The notes beneath the pieces were generated by a model. It saw only the letters and a program-made list of their open reading frames with translations. It did no database searches and was not told the DNA's origin. 64,000 nucleotides of DNA from DASZHJ01 sp035517495 (GTDB lineage: Bacteria > Pseudomonadota > Alphaproteobacteria > ATCC43930 > CGMCC-115725), in the NCBI GenBank assembly GCA_035517495.1, contig DATIYT010000071.1, positions 62,001 to 126,000 of the forward strand, read 5' to 3'. Shown here piece after piece: positions 42,925-54,319 of the stretch (the first letter of the stretch is position 1; each line of letters begins with the position of its first letter). The position numbers and the translations under genes are program-made.

Positions 42925-44133
42925 TCAACCCGGCGGGACAGCCACGATCTGGCCGGGATAGATGACATTGGGATCGACGATCGCGCTGCGGTTCGCGTGA
43001 TAAATCTCGGTGTACATCGGACCTTGGCCGTAGACGAGGCGCGCGATGCGCCAGAGGCTGTTGCCGGGCTGCACCACCAGGAACTGGCTGCTGCCGAGCG
43101 TCGCCGGAACCTCGGCTCGTTGGAAATTGAGCACCGCGCGGCGCAGCACCTTGCCGTCGGCCCCTACGAGATCACCGCGCAGGTCGTGATGCCCGACCGC
43201 CACGGGGTCGGCGACCTTGCTGCTCCAATCGCCTTTCGCGTCGACGCGCGCATCGCCGACGGGAGCGTTGTCGAGATAGAGCAGCACGCGGCTGTTGGCG
43301 GGCGCCCGGCCGCTCACGCTCAGGTGACCGGCGCCATCGTATTGCACGACCTGTATGATGAGCGTTCGCGAACCGCCAACTCCTCCTGTCGGCGCGCCAG
43401 CAGCGCCTTGATCAACTGCGCTCGGCGTGGCACCCGGCACCTGCAGCGCCTTGACAGGTCCCTCACCCGCGCGCGGAACCAGCACCGCGAGCGGTTGCGC
43501 GGCCGCGCCGGCGGTCTGCGGCTTGCGCTCCGGCACCATCACCACCACAACACCCGAAGATTTCTGCTCGGTTCCGCCCCGAGTCGATTTGGCATCGAGA
43601 CTGAGCTCGTGATTGCCGGCCCCCAGCGGCCGGTCGAGGGTGAGCGCCCACTCGCCGTTTTGATCCGCCGTGATACTGGCGACCTCGCGCTCACCATCGA
43701 GCACGCTGACCGAGGCGCCTGGCTCGGCACGGCCTGCAATGACTGCCTCGCCGCTGGGAGCGACGCGCACGATGTCAAAGCTCGGCACGACTGGCGCCGA
43801 CGGCGGGCTGGTCGTGGGTGCCGTTGCGGGCGCTATGGGCGTTGACGAGGCTGGCGTCGGCGGCGCGGCGGCTGCGGCCTCGGTCGGTGCAGCGGGCGTC
43901 GATGTGCCACCCGACGCCGCAGGCTGCTCGGCAGGGGGCGCGGACGCCGGGGTCGCACTGGGCATCGCCGATGCCGTAGAGGGCGACGCCGGCGCCGCAG
44001 GTGCCGCGGCCGACGGTGCCGGCGGTTGGATGGGCTCTGGCGCACAACAGGTGCACCCGTATTCGTAATAAGCAGCGCCGCCGATCACCACCGCGACCAG
44101 GGCCACCGCACCGACAAGAACGCCTCGATTCAT
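42925..44133 (-). CDS. LysM-domain cell-envelope protein with Pro/Ala-rich linker and Ig-like region
   Basis: A 402-residue envelope protein from ATG 44133 (GAGGCCAG upstream). Residues 1-25 form a membrane anchor (VLVGAVALVAVVIGGAAYY) followed by a short Cys-rich CTCCAPEP segment. Residues 35-120 are a low-complexity Pro/Ala/Ser linker. A bacterial Ig-like repeat follows (VRVAPSGEAVIAGRAEPGASV, GAGHLSVSGRAPANSRVLLY). The C-terminal 50 residues are a LysM domain (FLVVQPGNSLWRIARLVYGQ ending PGQIVAVPP), which binds peptidoglycan. The architecture is common in alphaproteobacterial envelope proteins; a precise role is unknown. Confidence 0.87.
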   Translation of the reverse strand: MNRGVLVGAVALVAVVIGGAAYYEYGCTCCAPEPIQPPAPSAAAPAAPASPSTASAMPSATPASAPPAEQPAASGGTSTPAAPTEAAAAAPPTPASSTPIAPATAPTTSPPSAPVVPSFDIVRVAPSGEAVIAGRAEPGASVSVLDGEREVASITADQNGEWALTLDRPLGAGNHELSLDAKSTRGGTEQKSSGVVVVMVPERKPQTAGAAAQPLAVLVPRAGEGPVKALQVPGATPSAVDQGAAGAPTGGVGGSRTLIIQVVQYDGAGHLSVSGRAPANSRVLLYLDNAPVGDARVDAKGDWSSKVADPVAVGHHDLRGDLVGADGKVLRRAVLNFQRAEVPATLGSSQFLVVQPGNSLWRIARLVYGQGPMYTEIYHANRSAIVDPNVIYPGQIVAVPPG

Positions 44134-44293
44134 CTGGCCTCGCAGAACCGATGGGGCGCCTCGCTTGTTACACCCGTTCAGACGCGGGCGCAACGAATGC
44201 ACCCAAACGCGTCTGGAGAAGATGCGGGAAATTCTGCGGGCACCGAGCTAATATCGCGATCACCGTTGCAGAATTGGGCTAATTCGCGCGTCC

Positions 44294-44878
44294 ATGAAAC
44301 GCATCAATCGGGTCTGTGTCTATTGCGGGTCGTCCGGCCGCGTCGCCGAGATCTACCGCTCCGCCGCGACTCGGACGGGCATGTTGCTCGCCCGCGCGGG
44401 AATCGAAGTGATCTATGGCGGCGGCCGGATCGGCCTGATGGGGCTGGTGGCCGACGCGGCGCTGAGTGCCGGCGGCCGGGTCACCGGCATCATTCCGGGA
44501 TTTCTGCACGATCGCGAGCTGGGGCACACCGGCATCAGCGAGTTGATCGTTGCCGAGTCCATGCATGAGCGAAAGCAGCGCATGTTCGAGCTTGCCGATG
44601 CCTTTGTCATTCTCCCGGGCGGGCTTGGCACTTTGGACGAAGCCTTCGAGTGCATTACCTGGCGGCAGCTCGGATTGCACGATCGCCCGATCGTGCTGGT
44701 TGATATCGGCGGATACTGGCAGCCGCTGATGCGGCTCATCGATCGGGTGGTAGAGACCGGTTTCGCGCCAAGGGCCACGCACGATTTCTTCAAGCTGGTG
44801 CTGACACCCGAGGAGATGCTGGCGGCGATCTCCGCGGCGCCGGAGCCGACGATGCCGCACACGGCTGATCGGGTGTAG
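44294..44878 (+). CDS. LOG-family protein (cytokinin riboside 5'-monophosphate phosphoribohydrolase-like)
   Basis: A 194-residue Rossmann-fold protein of the TIGR00730/LOG family. The signature PGGLGTLDE near residue 106 and RKQRM upstream of it are the paired motifs of active LOG phosphoribohydrolases; IYGGGRIGLMG near 40 is the phosphate-binding loop. Such enzymes release the base from nucleoside 5'-monophosphates (AMP or cytokinin nucleotides). It is 160 bases from the divergent LysM gene and 33 bases upstream of the molybdenum-hydroxylase gene. Confidence 0.9.
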   Translation: MKRINRVCVYCGSSGRVAEIYRSAATRTGMLLARAGIEVIYGGGRIGLMGLVADAALSAGGRVTGIIPGFLHDRELGHTGISELIVAESMHERKQRMFELADAFVILPGGLGTLDEAFECITWRQLGLHDRPIVLVDIGGYWQPLMRLIDRVVETGFAPRATHDFFKLVLTPEEMLAAISAAPEPTMPHTADRV

Positions 44879-44910
44879 AGAGCACGGGACATGAGCGCGG
44901 GATCGATGGA

Positions 44911-47295
44911 ATGACGGATCGCGATAAAGCCCGTTTCGTCGGACGCTCTCTCTTGCGTCGCGAGGATCCGCGCCTGTTGACGGGCAAGGGCCAATTCATC
45001 GCCGACTTGGTTTTTCCCGGGATGCTGCATGCGGTGTTGGTCAGAAGCCAAGTCGCCCATGCACGCATCCGATCCGTCGATCTCTCGCGCGCAGCCGCTG
45101 CTCCCGGCATGGTCCTCGCGCTCGGAGGCGCCGAATTGCAACGAATGCTGCCTCCCGTGCCAGACAGCCAGCTCTCCTTGCCGAGCAAATGGCGCACGGC
45201 GGTGCAGCATAAGCTGCACCATCCGAGGCAGCCGCTGCTCGCGATCGACAAGGTGCGGCACGTCGGCGAGGCGATCGCCGTCGTCGTCGCGGAGAGCCGC
45301 ACCGCGGCGGAGGACGCCGCCGAGCTCGTCACCGCCGAACTCGACCCCTTGCCCGCGGTTGTCGACCCAGAGGCGGCGCTTCGCGCGGATGCGCCGATCG
45401 TGCACGAGACAATCGCCACCAATCTCGTCGGCGAATTTGCAATCGCCAAAGGCACGATCGACATCGCGCTCGCGCGCGCACCCCGACGATTGCAGCGTCG
45501 GTTCTATCACCATCGTTACAGCGGCATGCCGATGGAATGTCGAGGCGTTCTCGGCGTACATGATCCGCGCACGGACGGCATAACGATCTGGTCGGCAACT
45601 CAAGTCGTGCATTGGGTCCGCCGCGAGTCTGCGGCCATCCTCGACCTCCCGGAATCGCGCATCCGCTGCGTCGCTCCGGACGTGGGCGGCGGTTTCGGAG
45701 TGAAGGGCCATGTCTATCCCGAGGATCTGTTAATTCCATTCCTCGCGCGCAGGATCGGACGGCCGGTTCGCTGGATCGAGGATCGCCACGAGCACTTCCT
45801 CTGCTCGACCCATTCCCGCGATCAAATCCACGATGTGGAGGTCGGTTTCGACGAGAACGGGCGAATTCTCGCGCTCCGAGATCATTTCATCGTGGATTGC
45901 GGGGCGTGGAACCCCATAGGCGCCGGCGTCGTCTATAACACCGCGGCGCACGTGCTGGGGCCTTACAAGGTCGACCATTATGCCGCAGCGGCGAAAGTGG
46001 CGGTGACCAACAAGGTGCCGAATGCACCCTACCGCGGTGCCGGACGGCCGGAGGCCGCCTTTGCCATGGAACGGTGCATGGACCTGGTCGCTGCCGCGAT
46101 TGGCGCGGAACCGGCCGAAGTGCGGCGCCGAAACATGATCCGCGCCGACGAGATGCCCTATGCCATGGGCATTCCCTATCGCGACGGCGAGCCGATCGTT
46201 TACGACAGCGGCGATTTTCCGGCGGGGCTGCAGAAGGCGCTGGATGCAGTGGGCGGCATCGAGAGTTTTCGTCGACGTCAGCAGGAGGCGCGCCGCCAAG
46301 GCCGCTATCTCGGGCTCGGGATCGGATGCTACACGGAAGGAACGGGCGTCGGCCCGTTCGAAGGCGCCACGGTTCGGATCGACCCATCGGGCAAGATCTA
46401 CGTGTCGGCCGGCTCATGTCCGCAAGGACAGGGCATGGAAACCATCTTCTCGCAGGTCGTGGCTGATGCTTGGTTGGTCAGGCCCGAGGACGTCACGATT
46501 TCCCTGGCCGACACCGCCGGCATCGCCATTGGCTTCGGAACGGTTGCGAGCCGAAGCACCGTCACGCTCTCGGCCGCGATCCATCATGCCAGTGACCGGT
46601 TGCGCAAGAAGGTGATGGCGATCGCCGCGCATCTGCTCGAATGCGCCGTCGAGGACGTCGAAATGCGCGACGGCGGCGTCGGCATCGTCGGTGTGCCGGC
46701 GGCGCTGGTTCCGCTCGCCAAGATCGCGCGCGCCGCGCTCCCGGGCTGGGACCATGGCCGGCCGCCGGGGATGGACGCGGGACTGGAGGAAACCTTTCAC
46801 TTCGAGCCGCCGACCGTGACCTGGACCAATGCAACCCATGTCGCGATCGTCGACGTCGATATCGAGAGCGGTCATTTAGCGATTGAAAACTATGCCGTCG
46901 CCCATGATTGCGGCGTCGTGGTCAACCCGATGCTGGTCGAGGGACAAATCGTCGGCGGCGCGGTCCAGGGGTTGGGCGGCGCCCTTCTCGAAGGCTTTGC
47001 CTACGATCGGGAAGGCCAGCTTCTCACCGGCTCGTTCATGGACTACGCGATGCCGCGGGCCAAGGACGTTCCCGACATGAAGCTAGTCCATTTGCACTCC
47101 CCCTCGCCGCTCAACCCGTTGGGTGTCAAGGGCGTCGGCGAAGGCGGCGCCATAGGACCGCCGGCTGCCATTGCAAACGCGATCTGCGACGCGTTGGCGC
47201 CTTTCGGGGTAGAGTTCAACGCAACGCCCATCAAGTCCGAGCAAATTGTGTGGGCCGCAAGGCGAGCGGCCCCAACCACGGGAGGATCACGATGA
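44911..47295 (+). CDS. Molybdenum hydroxylase large subunit (xanthine dehydrogenase/CoxL form II-like), orphan
   Basis: A 794-residue molybdopterin-cytosine-dinucleotide-type large subunit. FVGRSLLRREDPRLLTGKG opens it, GGGFGVKG is a cofactor contact, and the active-site loop is PYRGAGRPEA. True aerobic CO dehydrogenase has an AYRCSFR loop with a Cys, so this is form II and not a CO oxidiser. GSCPQGQGMETIFSQV and GVKGVGEGGAIGPP near the C-terminus, with the catalytic Glu, are standard. The usual small 2Fe-2S and medium FAD subunit genes are absent next to it. It is translationally coupled to a cupin gene (ATGA). Substrate is likely a heteroaromatic or aldehyde (family inference). Confidence 0.9.
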   Translation: MTDRDKARFVGRSLLRREDPRLLTGKGQFIADLVFPGMLHAVLVRSQVAHARIRSVDLSRAAAAPGMVLALGGAELQRMLPPVPDSQLSLPSKWRTAVQHKLHHPRQPLLAIDKVRHVGEAIAVVVAESRTAAEDAAELVTAELDPLPAVVDPEAALRADAPIVHETIATNLVGEFAIAKGTIDIALARAPRRLQRRFYHHRYSGMPMECRGVLGVHDPRTDGITIWSATQVVHWVRRESAAILDLPESRIRCVAPDVGGGFGVKGHVYPEDLLIPFLARRIGRPVRWIEDRHEHFLCSTHSRDQIHDVEVGFDENGRILALRDHFIVDCGAWNPIGAGVVYNTAAHVLGPYKVDHYAAAAKVAVTNKVPNAPYRGAGRPEAAFAMERCMDLVAAAIGAEPAEVRRRNMIRADEMPYAMGIPYRDGEPIVYDSGDFPAGLQKALDAVGGIESFRRRQQEARRQGRYLGLGIGCYTEGTGVGPFEGATVRIDPSGKIYVSAGSCPQGQGMETIFSQVVADAWLVRPEDVTISLADTAGIAIGFGTVASRSTVTLSAAIHHASDRLRKKVMAIAAHLLECAVEDVEMRDGGVGIVGVPAALVPLAKIARAALPGWDHGRPPGMDAGLEETFHFEPPTVTWTNATHVAIVDVDIESGHLAIENYAVAHDCGVVVNPMLVEGQIVGGAVQGLGGALLEGFAYDREGQLLTGSFMDYAMPRAKDVPDMKLVHLHSPSPLNPLGVKGVGEGGAIGPPAAIANAICDALAPFGVEFNATPIKSEQIVWAARRAAPTTGGSR

Positions 47296-47825
47296 CAGTT
47301 GCGCGCCATGCCCGACCGGCGGAGCTGAAGCACGTGCCGCTGCCGGAAATCCTGACTCGCTACGTCGCACGCTTTCGGGACCGTAAGCCCGACTGGAACG
47401 CCTTCGAGGATGCGCGCCACGAGGGCTACAAACGGGCTCAGCACCGCTTCATCGGGGCGGGCGGCTCCGGCAAGCATGACGATCCGACCGTCGTTCCCGC
47501 GCGCGGCTTCACGCTGAGCATCGTCTACGTCGAACCGGGGCAAGGGAATGCCGCGCACACCCATGAAGTCGAGGAAGTCTTCTTCGTGCTCAAAGGACTT
47601 CTCACTGTTTTCCTCGAAGACGAAGCGGGCGATCGCGTCGAAACGCGGTTGGGTCCGTGGGAATGCATCTCCTGTCCGCCCGGCGTAGTTCACGGCTATG
47701 TCAACGACAGCCTCGAACCCGTTTATTTCCAGGTCATGCTGGGACGCGGCAGGCCCGACACCATGGGGTACGCGGACGAACAACTCTATGGCAAGCGGGA
47801 TGACCACTTGCGAGCGAAGGCTTGA
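47292..47825 (+). CDS. Cupin-domain protein
   Basis: A 177-residue small-molecule or metal-binding protein. ATG 47292 overlaps the preceding stop and is preceded by GGAGGATCACG, so it is coupled with the molybdenum hydroxylase. The cupin motif is GNAAHTHEVEEVFFVLKG and the second half CPPGVVHGYVNDSLEPVYF, with His/His/Glu/His ligand positions. Probably a metal-dependent dioxygenase, isomerase or sensor acting in the same pathway as the hydroxylase. Substrate unknown. Confidence 0.85.
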   Translation: MTVARHARPAELKHVPLPEILTRYVARFRDRKPDWNAFEDARHEGYKRAQHRFIGAGGSGKHDDPTVVPARGFTLSIVYVEPGQGNAAHTHEVEEVFFVLKGLLTVFLEDEAGDRVETRLGPWECISCPPGVVHGYVNDSLEPVYFQVMLGRGRPDTMGYADEQLYGKRDDHLRAKA

Positions 47826-47947
47826 CGCACGGACGGCCGGGATTTCCATCGCCGAAGAACATCTTGCTTGACGACTCTGCCGTGATATTGTCCGGCCGCC
47901 GCCGCTTTCGGCGCCTCCCTTTTCGCCGGATTTAAGGATTGTCGAGC

Positions 47948-49162
47948 ATGCAGAAGATCAAGGTCGCGACCCCCGTCGTCGAACTGGACGGGGACGAGAT
48001 GACACGCATCATCTGGGCATTCATCAAGGAAAAATTGATCCTGCCCTATCTCGATATCGACCTTGAATACTACGACCTCGGCATCCAGAAGCGCGACGAA
48101 ACAGACGATCAGATCACCGTCGATGCCGCGAACGCGATCGCGAAGTATGGGGTTGGCGTCAAGTGCGCGACCATCACCCCCGACGAGGCGCGGGTCAAAG
48201 AATTCAATCTCAAGAAGATGTACCGCTCGCCCAACGGCACCATCCGCAACATCTTGGGCGGGACCATCTTCCGCGAGCCGATCGTGTGCAAGAACGTGCC
48301 GCGCCTGGTGCCCGGTTGGACCGCGCCGATCGTGATCGGCCGTCACGCCTACGGCGACCAGTACCGCGCCACCGATATCCTGGTGCCCGGCCCCGGCAAG
48401 CTCACCATGACCTTTACGCCCAAGGACGGCGGCAAACCGCTGCAATACGAGGTGTTCGACTTCCCGGGCTCCGGTGTCGCCATGAGCATGTACAATCTCG
48501 ACGAGAGCATCATCGGCTTCGCACGCGCCTCCTTCAATTACGGACTGCAGCGGGGCTGGCCGGTCTACCTCTCGACCAAGAACACCATTCTCAAAGTCTA
48601 TGACGGTCGGTTCAAGGATCTGTTCCAGCAGGTATTCGATCGCGAGTTCGCCGACAAGTTCAAGGCCAAGGGCATCGTCTATGAGCACCGCCTCATCGAC
48701 GACATGGTGGCGGCGGCACTCAAGTGGAACGGTAATTTCGTCTGGGCCTGCAAAAACTACGACGGCGACGTGCAGTCGGACGTGGTGGCGCAGGGCTTCG
48801 GCTCCTTGGGTCTCATGACATCGGTGCTGATGACGCCAGACGGCCGCACCATCGAGGCGGAGGCGGCGCACGGCACGGTCACGCGGCACTATCGCCTGCA
48901 CCAGCAGGGCAAGGAGACCTCCACCAACCCGATCGCTTCGATCTTCGCCTGGACGCGCGGCCTCTGGTACCGGGGCGAGTTCGACAAGACGCCGGACGTG
49001 AAGCGCTTCGCCGAGACCCTGGAAAAGGTCTGTGTCGCGACCGTCGAGAGCGGGCGCATGACCAAGGACCTCGCGATCCTGATCAGCCCGACGCAGCCCT
49101 CGCTCAACACGCGGGAATTCCTGGACGCGCTCGACCAGGGCCTTAAGCGGGCGATGCAATGA
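47948..49162 (+). CDS. icd: NADP-dependent isocitrate dehydrogenase
   Basis: A 404-residue TCA-cycle enzyme converting isocitrate to 2-oxoglutarate with NADP. I start at ATG 47948 (MQKIKVATPVVELDGDEMTR), with AAGGA upstream, rather than TTG 47939. It is the eukaryotic-like homodimeric form found in many alphaproteobacteria: KMYRSPNGTIRNILGGTIFRE carries the phosphorylation-site loop and substrate Arg/Ser, and AAHGTVTRHYR is the cofactor-binding segment near residue 308. The icd-alaS-recA neighbourhood agrees with alphaproteobacterial gene order. A TTGCTT/TATTGT pair at 47864-47891 might be its promoter. Confidence 0.95.
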   Translation: MQKIKVATPVVELDGDEMTRIIWAFIKEKLILPYLDIDLEYYDLGIQKRDETDDQITVDAANAIAKYGVGVKCATITPDEARVKEFNLKKMYRSPNGTIRNILGGTIFREPIVCKNVPRLVPGWTAPIVIGRHAYGDQYRATDILVPGPGKLTMTFTPKDGGKPLQYEVFDFPGSGVAMSMYNLDESIIGFARASFNYGLQRGWPVYLSTKNTILKVYDGRFKDLFQQVFDREFADKFKAKGIVYEHRLIDDMVAAALKWNGNFVWACKNYDGDVQSDVVAQGFGSLGLMTSVLMTPDGRTIEAEAAHGTVTRHYRLHQQGKETSTNPIASIFAWTRGLWYRGEFDKTPDVKRFAETLEKVCVATVESGRMTKDLAILISPTQPSLNTREFLDALDQGLKRAMQ

Positions 49163-49163
49163 C

Positions 49164-49930
49164 GTGAAGGGCGCCGGCGAGCGAGATGGCTCGGCGACGC
49201 CGGCACGTGCGCCCTACCTGACTTCGCCTTGGAATCGCGATTTCCTCGCGCACGCTTTCAAGGCCGCGTTCAAGCAGCATCACCGCGCGCTGTTGCCGAT
49301 CCTCCGGCCGCTGATCCCGCGCGATGCGGTGATCCTCGACGTGGGCGCGCACGCCGGCCAATACACAAAGCTGCTCGCGCGGCTCGCGCCTGAGGGATTC
49401 GTCTACGCGATCGAGCCCGGGAGCTATGCGCGCACCATCCTTCGCCTCGCCATCTCGTTCAATCGGCTTCGCAACGTTGCGATCCTGCCGTTGGCACTCG
49501 GCGACCGTGCCGGGCTCGTGACGCTCAGTATGCCCGTGAAGCGCAGCGGCTCCTATGGCTTCGGGCTCACCCATGCAGGTTTGGGCGGACGGCCAAACTC
49601 GGTTCGTGAAGTGGCGGCAATGACAACCCTCGATGAGTTGGCGGCCACGCTGCCGCTCGACCGCCTCGACTTCATCAAGGTCGACATCGAGGGCTATGAG
49701 GGCGCGCTACTGCGCGGCGGGCGGGAAACGCTACGGCGGTTCAAGCCGACGCTCCTCATGGAGATGAATGCCGAACAGCTCGTCCGCGCAGGCGACCGGC
49801 TCGAAGATGCATGGTCCCTTCTCGTCGAACTCGGCTACACGCCGCATCAAGCGACTGCCGACGGCGCGCTGAAGCCGGTGCCGACGCCGATCACCAGCGA
49901 CATCTGGTGGATCGCCCGGCAGCGATTCGC

Positions 49931-49934
<4 letters not shown>
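49164..49934 (+). CDS. FkbM-family methyltransferase
   Basis: A 256-residue SAM-dependent methyltransferase of the FkbM family, which modifies hydroxyl groups on polyketides, glycans or lipids. SAM motif I is AVILDVGAHAGQYTKLLARL near residue 50, with EPGSYARTI following; the C-terminal IKVDIEGYEGALLRGGRETL is the characteristic FkbM motif. The start is GTG 49164, one base after the icd stop; its end overlaps the alaS stop tail-to-tail by four bases. Target unknown; the TPR glycosyltransferase elsewhere in the window need not be related. Confidence 0.88.
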
Positions 49935-52597
<2,663 letters not shown>

Positions 52598-52921
52598 GGC
52601 CCGGTTTTAGCCCGCGTCCTTGCGGCATGTCCAGTTTCCGACCGTCGCATCGTTCGGAATCGGTAGCTCCCCCGGCGCCAAGGGATTGGGGATCAGGGAG
52701 ATAGCTGGGGATAGGGGGGATGCTCCCAATTCAAATCGGGCCTTTCCTCGTGCCAAAGACTGACAGTGAGACAAAACTCCGAACCTCATTGCCTCATCGT
52801 CTCACTGTGGTTCTTGCGCCCTCACTGATGCCAGCGATTTCGCTTATCGCAGGCCATCGGTGAGCGGGCTGCCATTTTTTTGCGGGACTTGCGCGAGCAT
52901 GCTGGTGGCCCCATGATGAGC
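52598..52921. other. Intergenic spacer between alaS and the TPP riboswitch: G-rich track and inverted repeat
   Basis: No convincing gene is seen. The region must contain the alaS promoter (leftward) and the thi promoter (rightward). It includes a G-run series at 52688-52719 (GGGG, GGG, GGGG, GGGGGG with 4, 8 and 3-base loops) that could form a G-quadruplex. It also has a perfect 10-bp inverted repeat, ACAGTGAGAC at 52763-52772 with GTCTCACTGT at 52799-52808. A 60-codon open frame on the minus strand here (52607-52789) has no similarity and looks like chance. Confidence 0.5.
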
Positions 52922-53008
52922 CATGGCTGGGGTGCCATTGGCCGGTAACGGCGATGGCTGAGATCAAACCCACTGAACCTGCCTGGGTAATGCCAGCGAA
53001 GGGAGCCC
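52922..53008 (+). promoter_or_regulatory. TPP riboswitch (THI-box) controlling thiOSG
   Basis: All conserved THI-box blocks are in order: GGGGTGCC (52929-52936), GGCTGAGAT (52956-52964), AACCC (52967-52971), GAACCTG (52976-52982), CTGGGTAATGCCAGCG (52983-52998) and AAGGGAG (52999-53005). The closing helix P1 can form between CATGGCT (52922-52928) and AGCCCATG (53004-53011) with one bulged C, so it covers the last bases of the ribosome site and the thiO ATG at 53009. This suggests repression of translation initiation when thiamine pyrophosphate is bound. Confidence 0.93.
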
Positions 53009-54319
53009 ATGAGCGACAGACAAATTTCCGTTCATCGCGGCAGCAGCGGGCCCAAAGTCGCCATTATCGGCGCCGGTGCGATCGGGCTCGGCATCGGCTG
53101 GCGGCTTGCCAAGGCGGGCGTTGCAGTCGATATCTTCGAGCGCGCCGAGGCCGGGCGCGGTGCGAGTTGGGCCGCGGCGGGCATGCTCGCCGCCGATCTT
53201 GAGGCCGAACCCGGCGAAGAGCGCCTGCACGCCCTCAATCGCGAAAGCGTTGGGCGTTGGCCTGCTTTCGCGGAAGAGCTGGAAGCCGCCGCGGGGTTCG
53301 ACGTGGAATTACGTCGCGAAGGCACCTTGGCGATCGCGCTCACCGCCGACGAGGCCGGCCAGCTCCGCCATCAGAGCGAATATCAGCGAGGGCTCGGGAT
53401 CGCGCTCGAATGGCTTAGCGCGGCCGAACTGCGCCGGCGGGAGCCGCGGCTCGCTCCCAGTGTCGTCGCGGCCGCGTTCAGCCCTCGCGATCTACAGGTG
53501 AATAACCGCCGCCTGGTTGCGGCGCTCGAAACCGCGTTTCGCCGCGCCGGCGGCCACCTTCACCGCCAGACCCCGATCTCTCAGGTCATCCTCGCGAACG
53601 GCCGCGCTACGGGTGTATTGGTCGGCCGCGAGGTACATCATGCCGATACCGTGGTGCTCGCAGCGGGCGCTTGGTCGCGCGAGATCGGCGGCATTCCCCG
53701 CGAGATCCTGCCGCCGGTGCGGCCGATCAAAGGGCAGATGCTGGCGCTGCACATGGCCCCGGACGCACCGCTGATCCGACACGTGATCTGGGCGCCCGGC
53801 GTTTACATAGTGCCGAGACGGCATGGAACCTTGATCCTCGGCGCCACCGTCGAGGAGCGGGGATTCGACACGTCGCTCACCGCGGGCGCCATGCTCTCGC
53901 TGCTGCACGCGGCGTGGCGGGCGCTTCCCGATATCGCCGAGCTTGCTGTGACCGAGACCTGGACGGGATTCCGTCCGGGCTCGCCCGACGACGCCCCCAT
54001 CCTTGGCCCTTGCGCAATCGAGGGGCTCATCCTCGCGACGGGGCACCATCGCAACGGCATCCTGCTGATGCCGATCACCGCCGATGAAACCTGCCGATGC
54101 GTGCTGACCGGAGAAGTGAGCGCGATCATTCGGCCATTCGGTGCGGAGCGGTTTCGAGCGAGAGCACCCCAGCATTCGCGTCCGAATGCCCCGCATCCCC
54201 ATCCTCCCCCGCAACAAGGGAAGGGAAGCGCGACTGCGGCCAATTTTTCGCCCGCACCCCGTGAAGGGGGAGGGTTGGGAGGGAGTGGGGCCGAAATCCC
54301 CAAGGAGACAACGCCATGA
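53009..54319 (+). CDS. thiO: Glycine oxidase ThiO (thiamine biosynthesis) with a repeat-derived C-terminal tail
   Basis: A 436-residue FAD enzyme that oxidises glycine to the iminoglycine used for the thiazole ring. The FAD motif KVAIIGAGAIGLGIGWRLAK is near residue 15, DIFERAEAGRGASWAAAGML follows, and NRRLVAALETAF, ETWTGFRPGSPDDAPILGP and ATGHHRNGILLMPITAD are typical. The family ends after a segment like IRPFGAERF (near residue 381). The extra 55 residues, rich in Pro, Gln and Gly, are encoded by an intergenic-type repeat (54189-54290). Its stop still overlaps the thiS ATG (ATGA), so coupling is kept. Expression is under the TPP riboswitch. Confidence 0.93.
   Translation: MSDRQISVHRGSSGPKVAIIGAGAIGLGIGWRLAKAGVAVDIFERAEAGRGASWAAAGMLAADLEAEPGEERLHALNRESVGRWPAFAEELEAAAGFDVELRREGTLAIALTADEAGQLRHQSEYQRGLGIALEWLSAAELRRREPRLAPSVVAAAFSPRDLQVNNRRLVAALETAFRRAGGHLHRQTPISQVILANGRATGVLVGREVHHADTVVLAAGAWSREIGGIPREILPPVRPIKGQMLALHMAPDAPLIRHVIWAPGVYIVPRRHGTLILGATVEERGFDTSLTAGAMLSLLHAAWRALPDIAELAVTETWTGFRPGSPDDAPILGPCAIEGLILATGHHRNGILLMPITADETCRCVLTGEVSAIIRPFGAERFRARAPQHSRPNAPHPHPPPQQGKGSATAANFSPAPREGGGLGGSGAEIPKETTP
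54189..54290. repeat. Intergenic-type C/G-rich inverted-repeat element inside the 3' end of thiO
   Basis: The left arm (CCCCGCATCCCCATCCTCCC, starting 54189) and the right arm (GGGGGAGGGTTGGGAGGGAG, starting 54266, then TGGGG) are imperfect inverted repeats about 100 bases apart overall. They enclose CACCCCGTGAAGGGGGAGG. The C-run/G-run style with a GTGAAGGGGGAG centre resembles the short palindromic repeats dispersed in intergenic DNA of many alphaproteobacteria. Here it is read in frame as coding sequence. Confidence 0.6.

Noticed and set aside
44911..47295. Aerobic carbon-monoxide dehydrogenase large subunit (CoxL form I)
   Set aside because: The active-site loop is PYRGAGR, the form II pattern, not the AYRCSFR loop with the catalytic Cys. 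No coxM or coxS genes adjoin.
52607..52789. A 60-codon minus-strand gene upstream of alaS
   Set aside because: The product has no similarity and is encoded by the G-run and degenerate repeat-like DNA of the spacer. It has no clear ribosome site.
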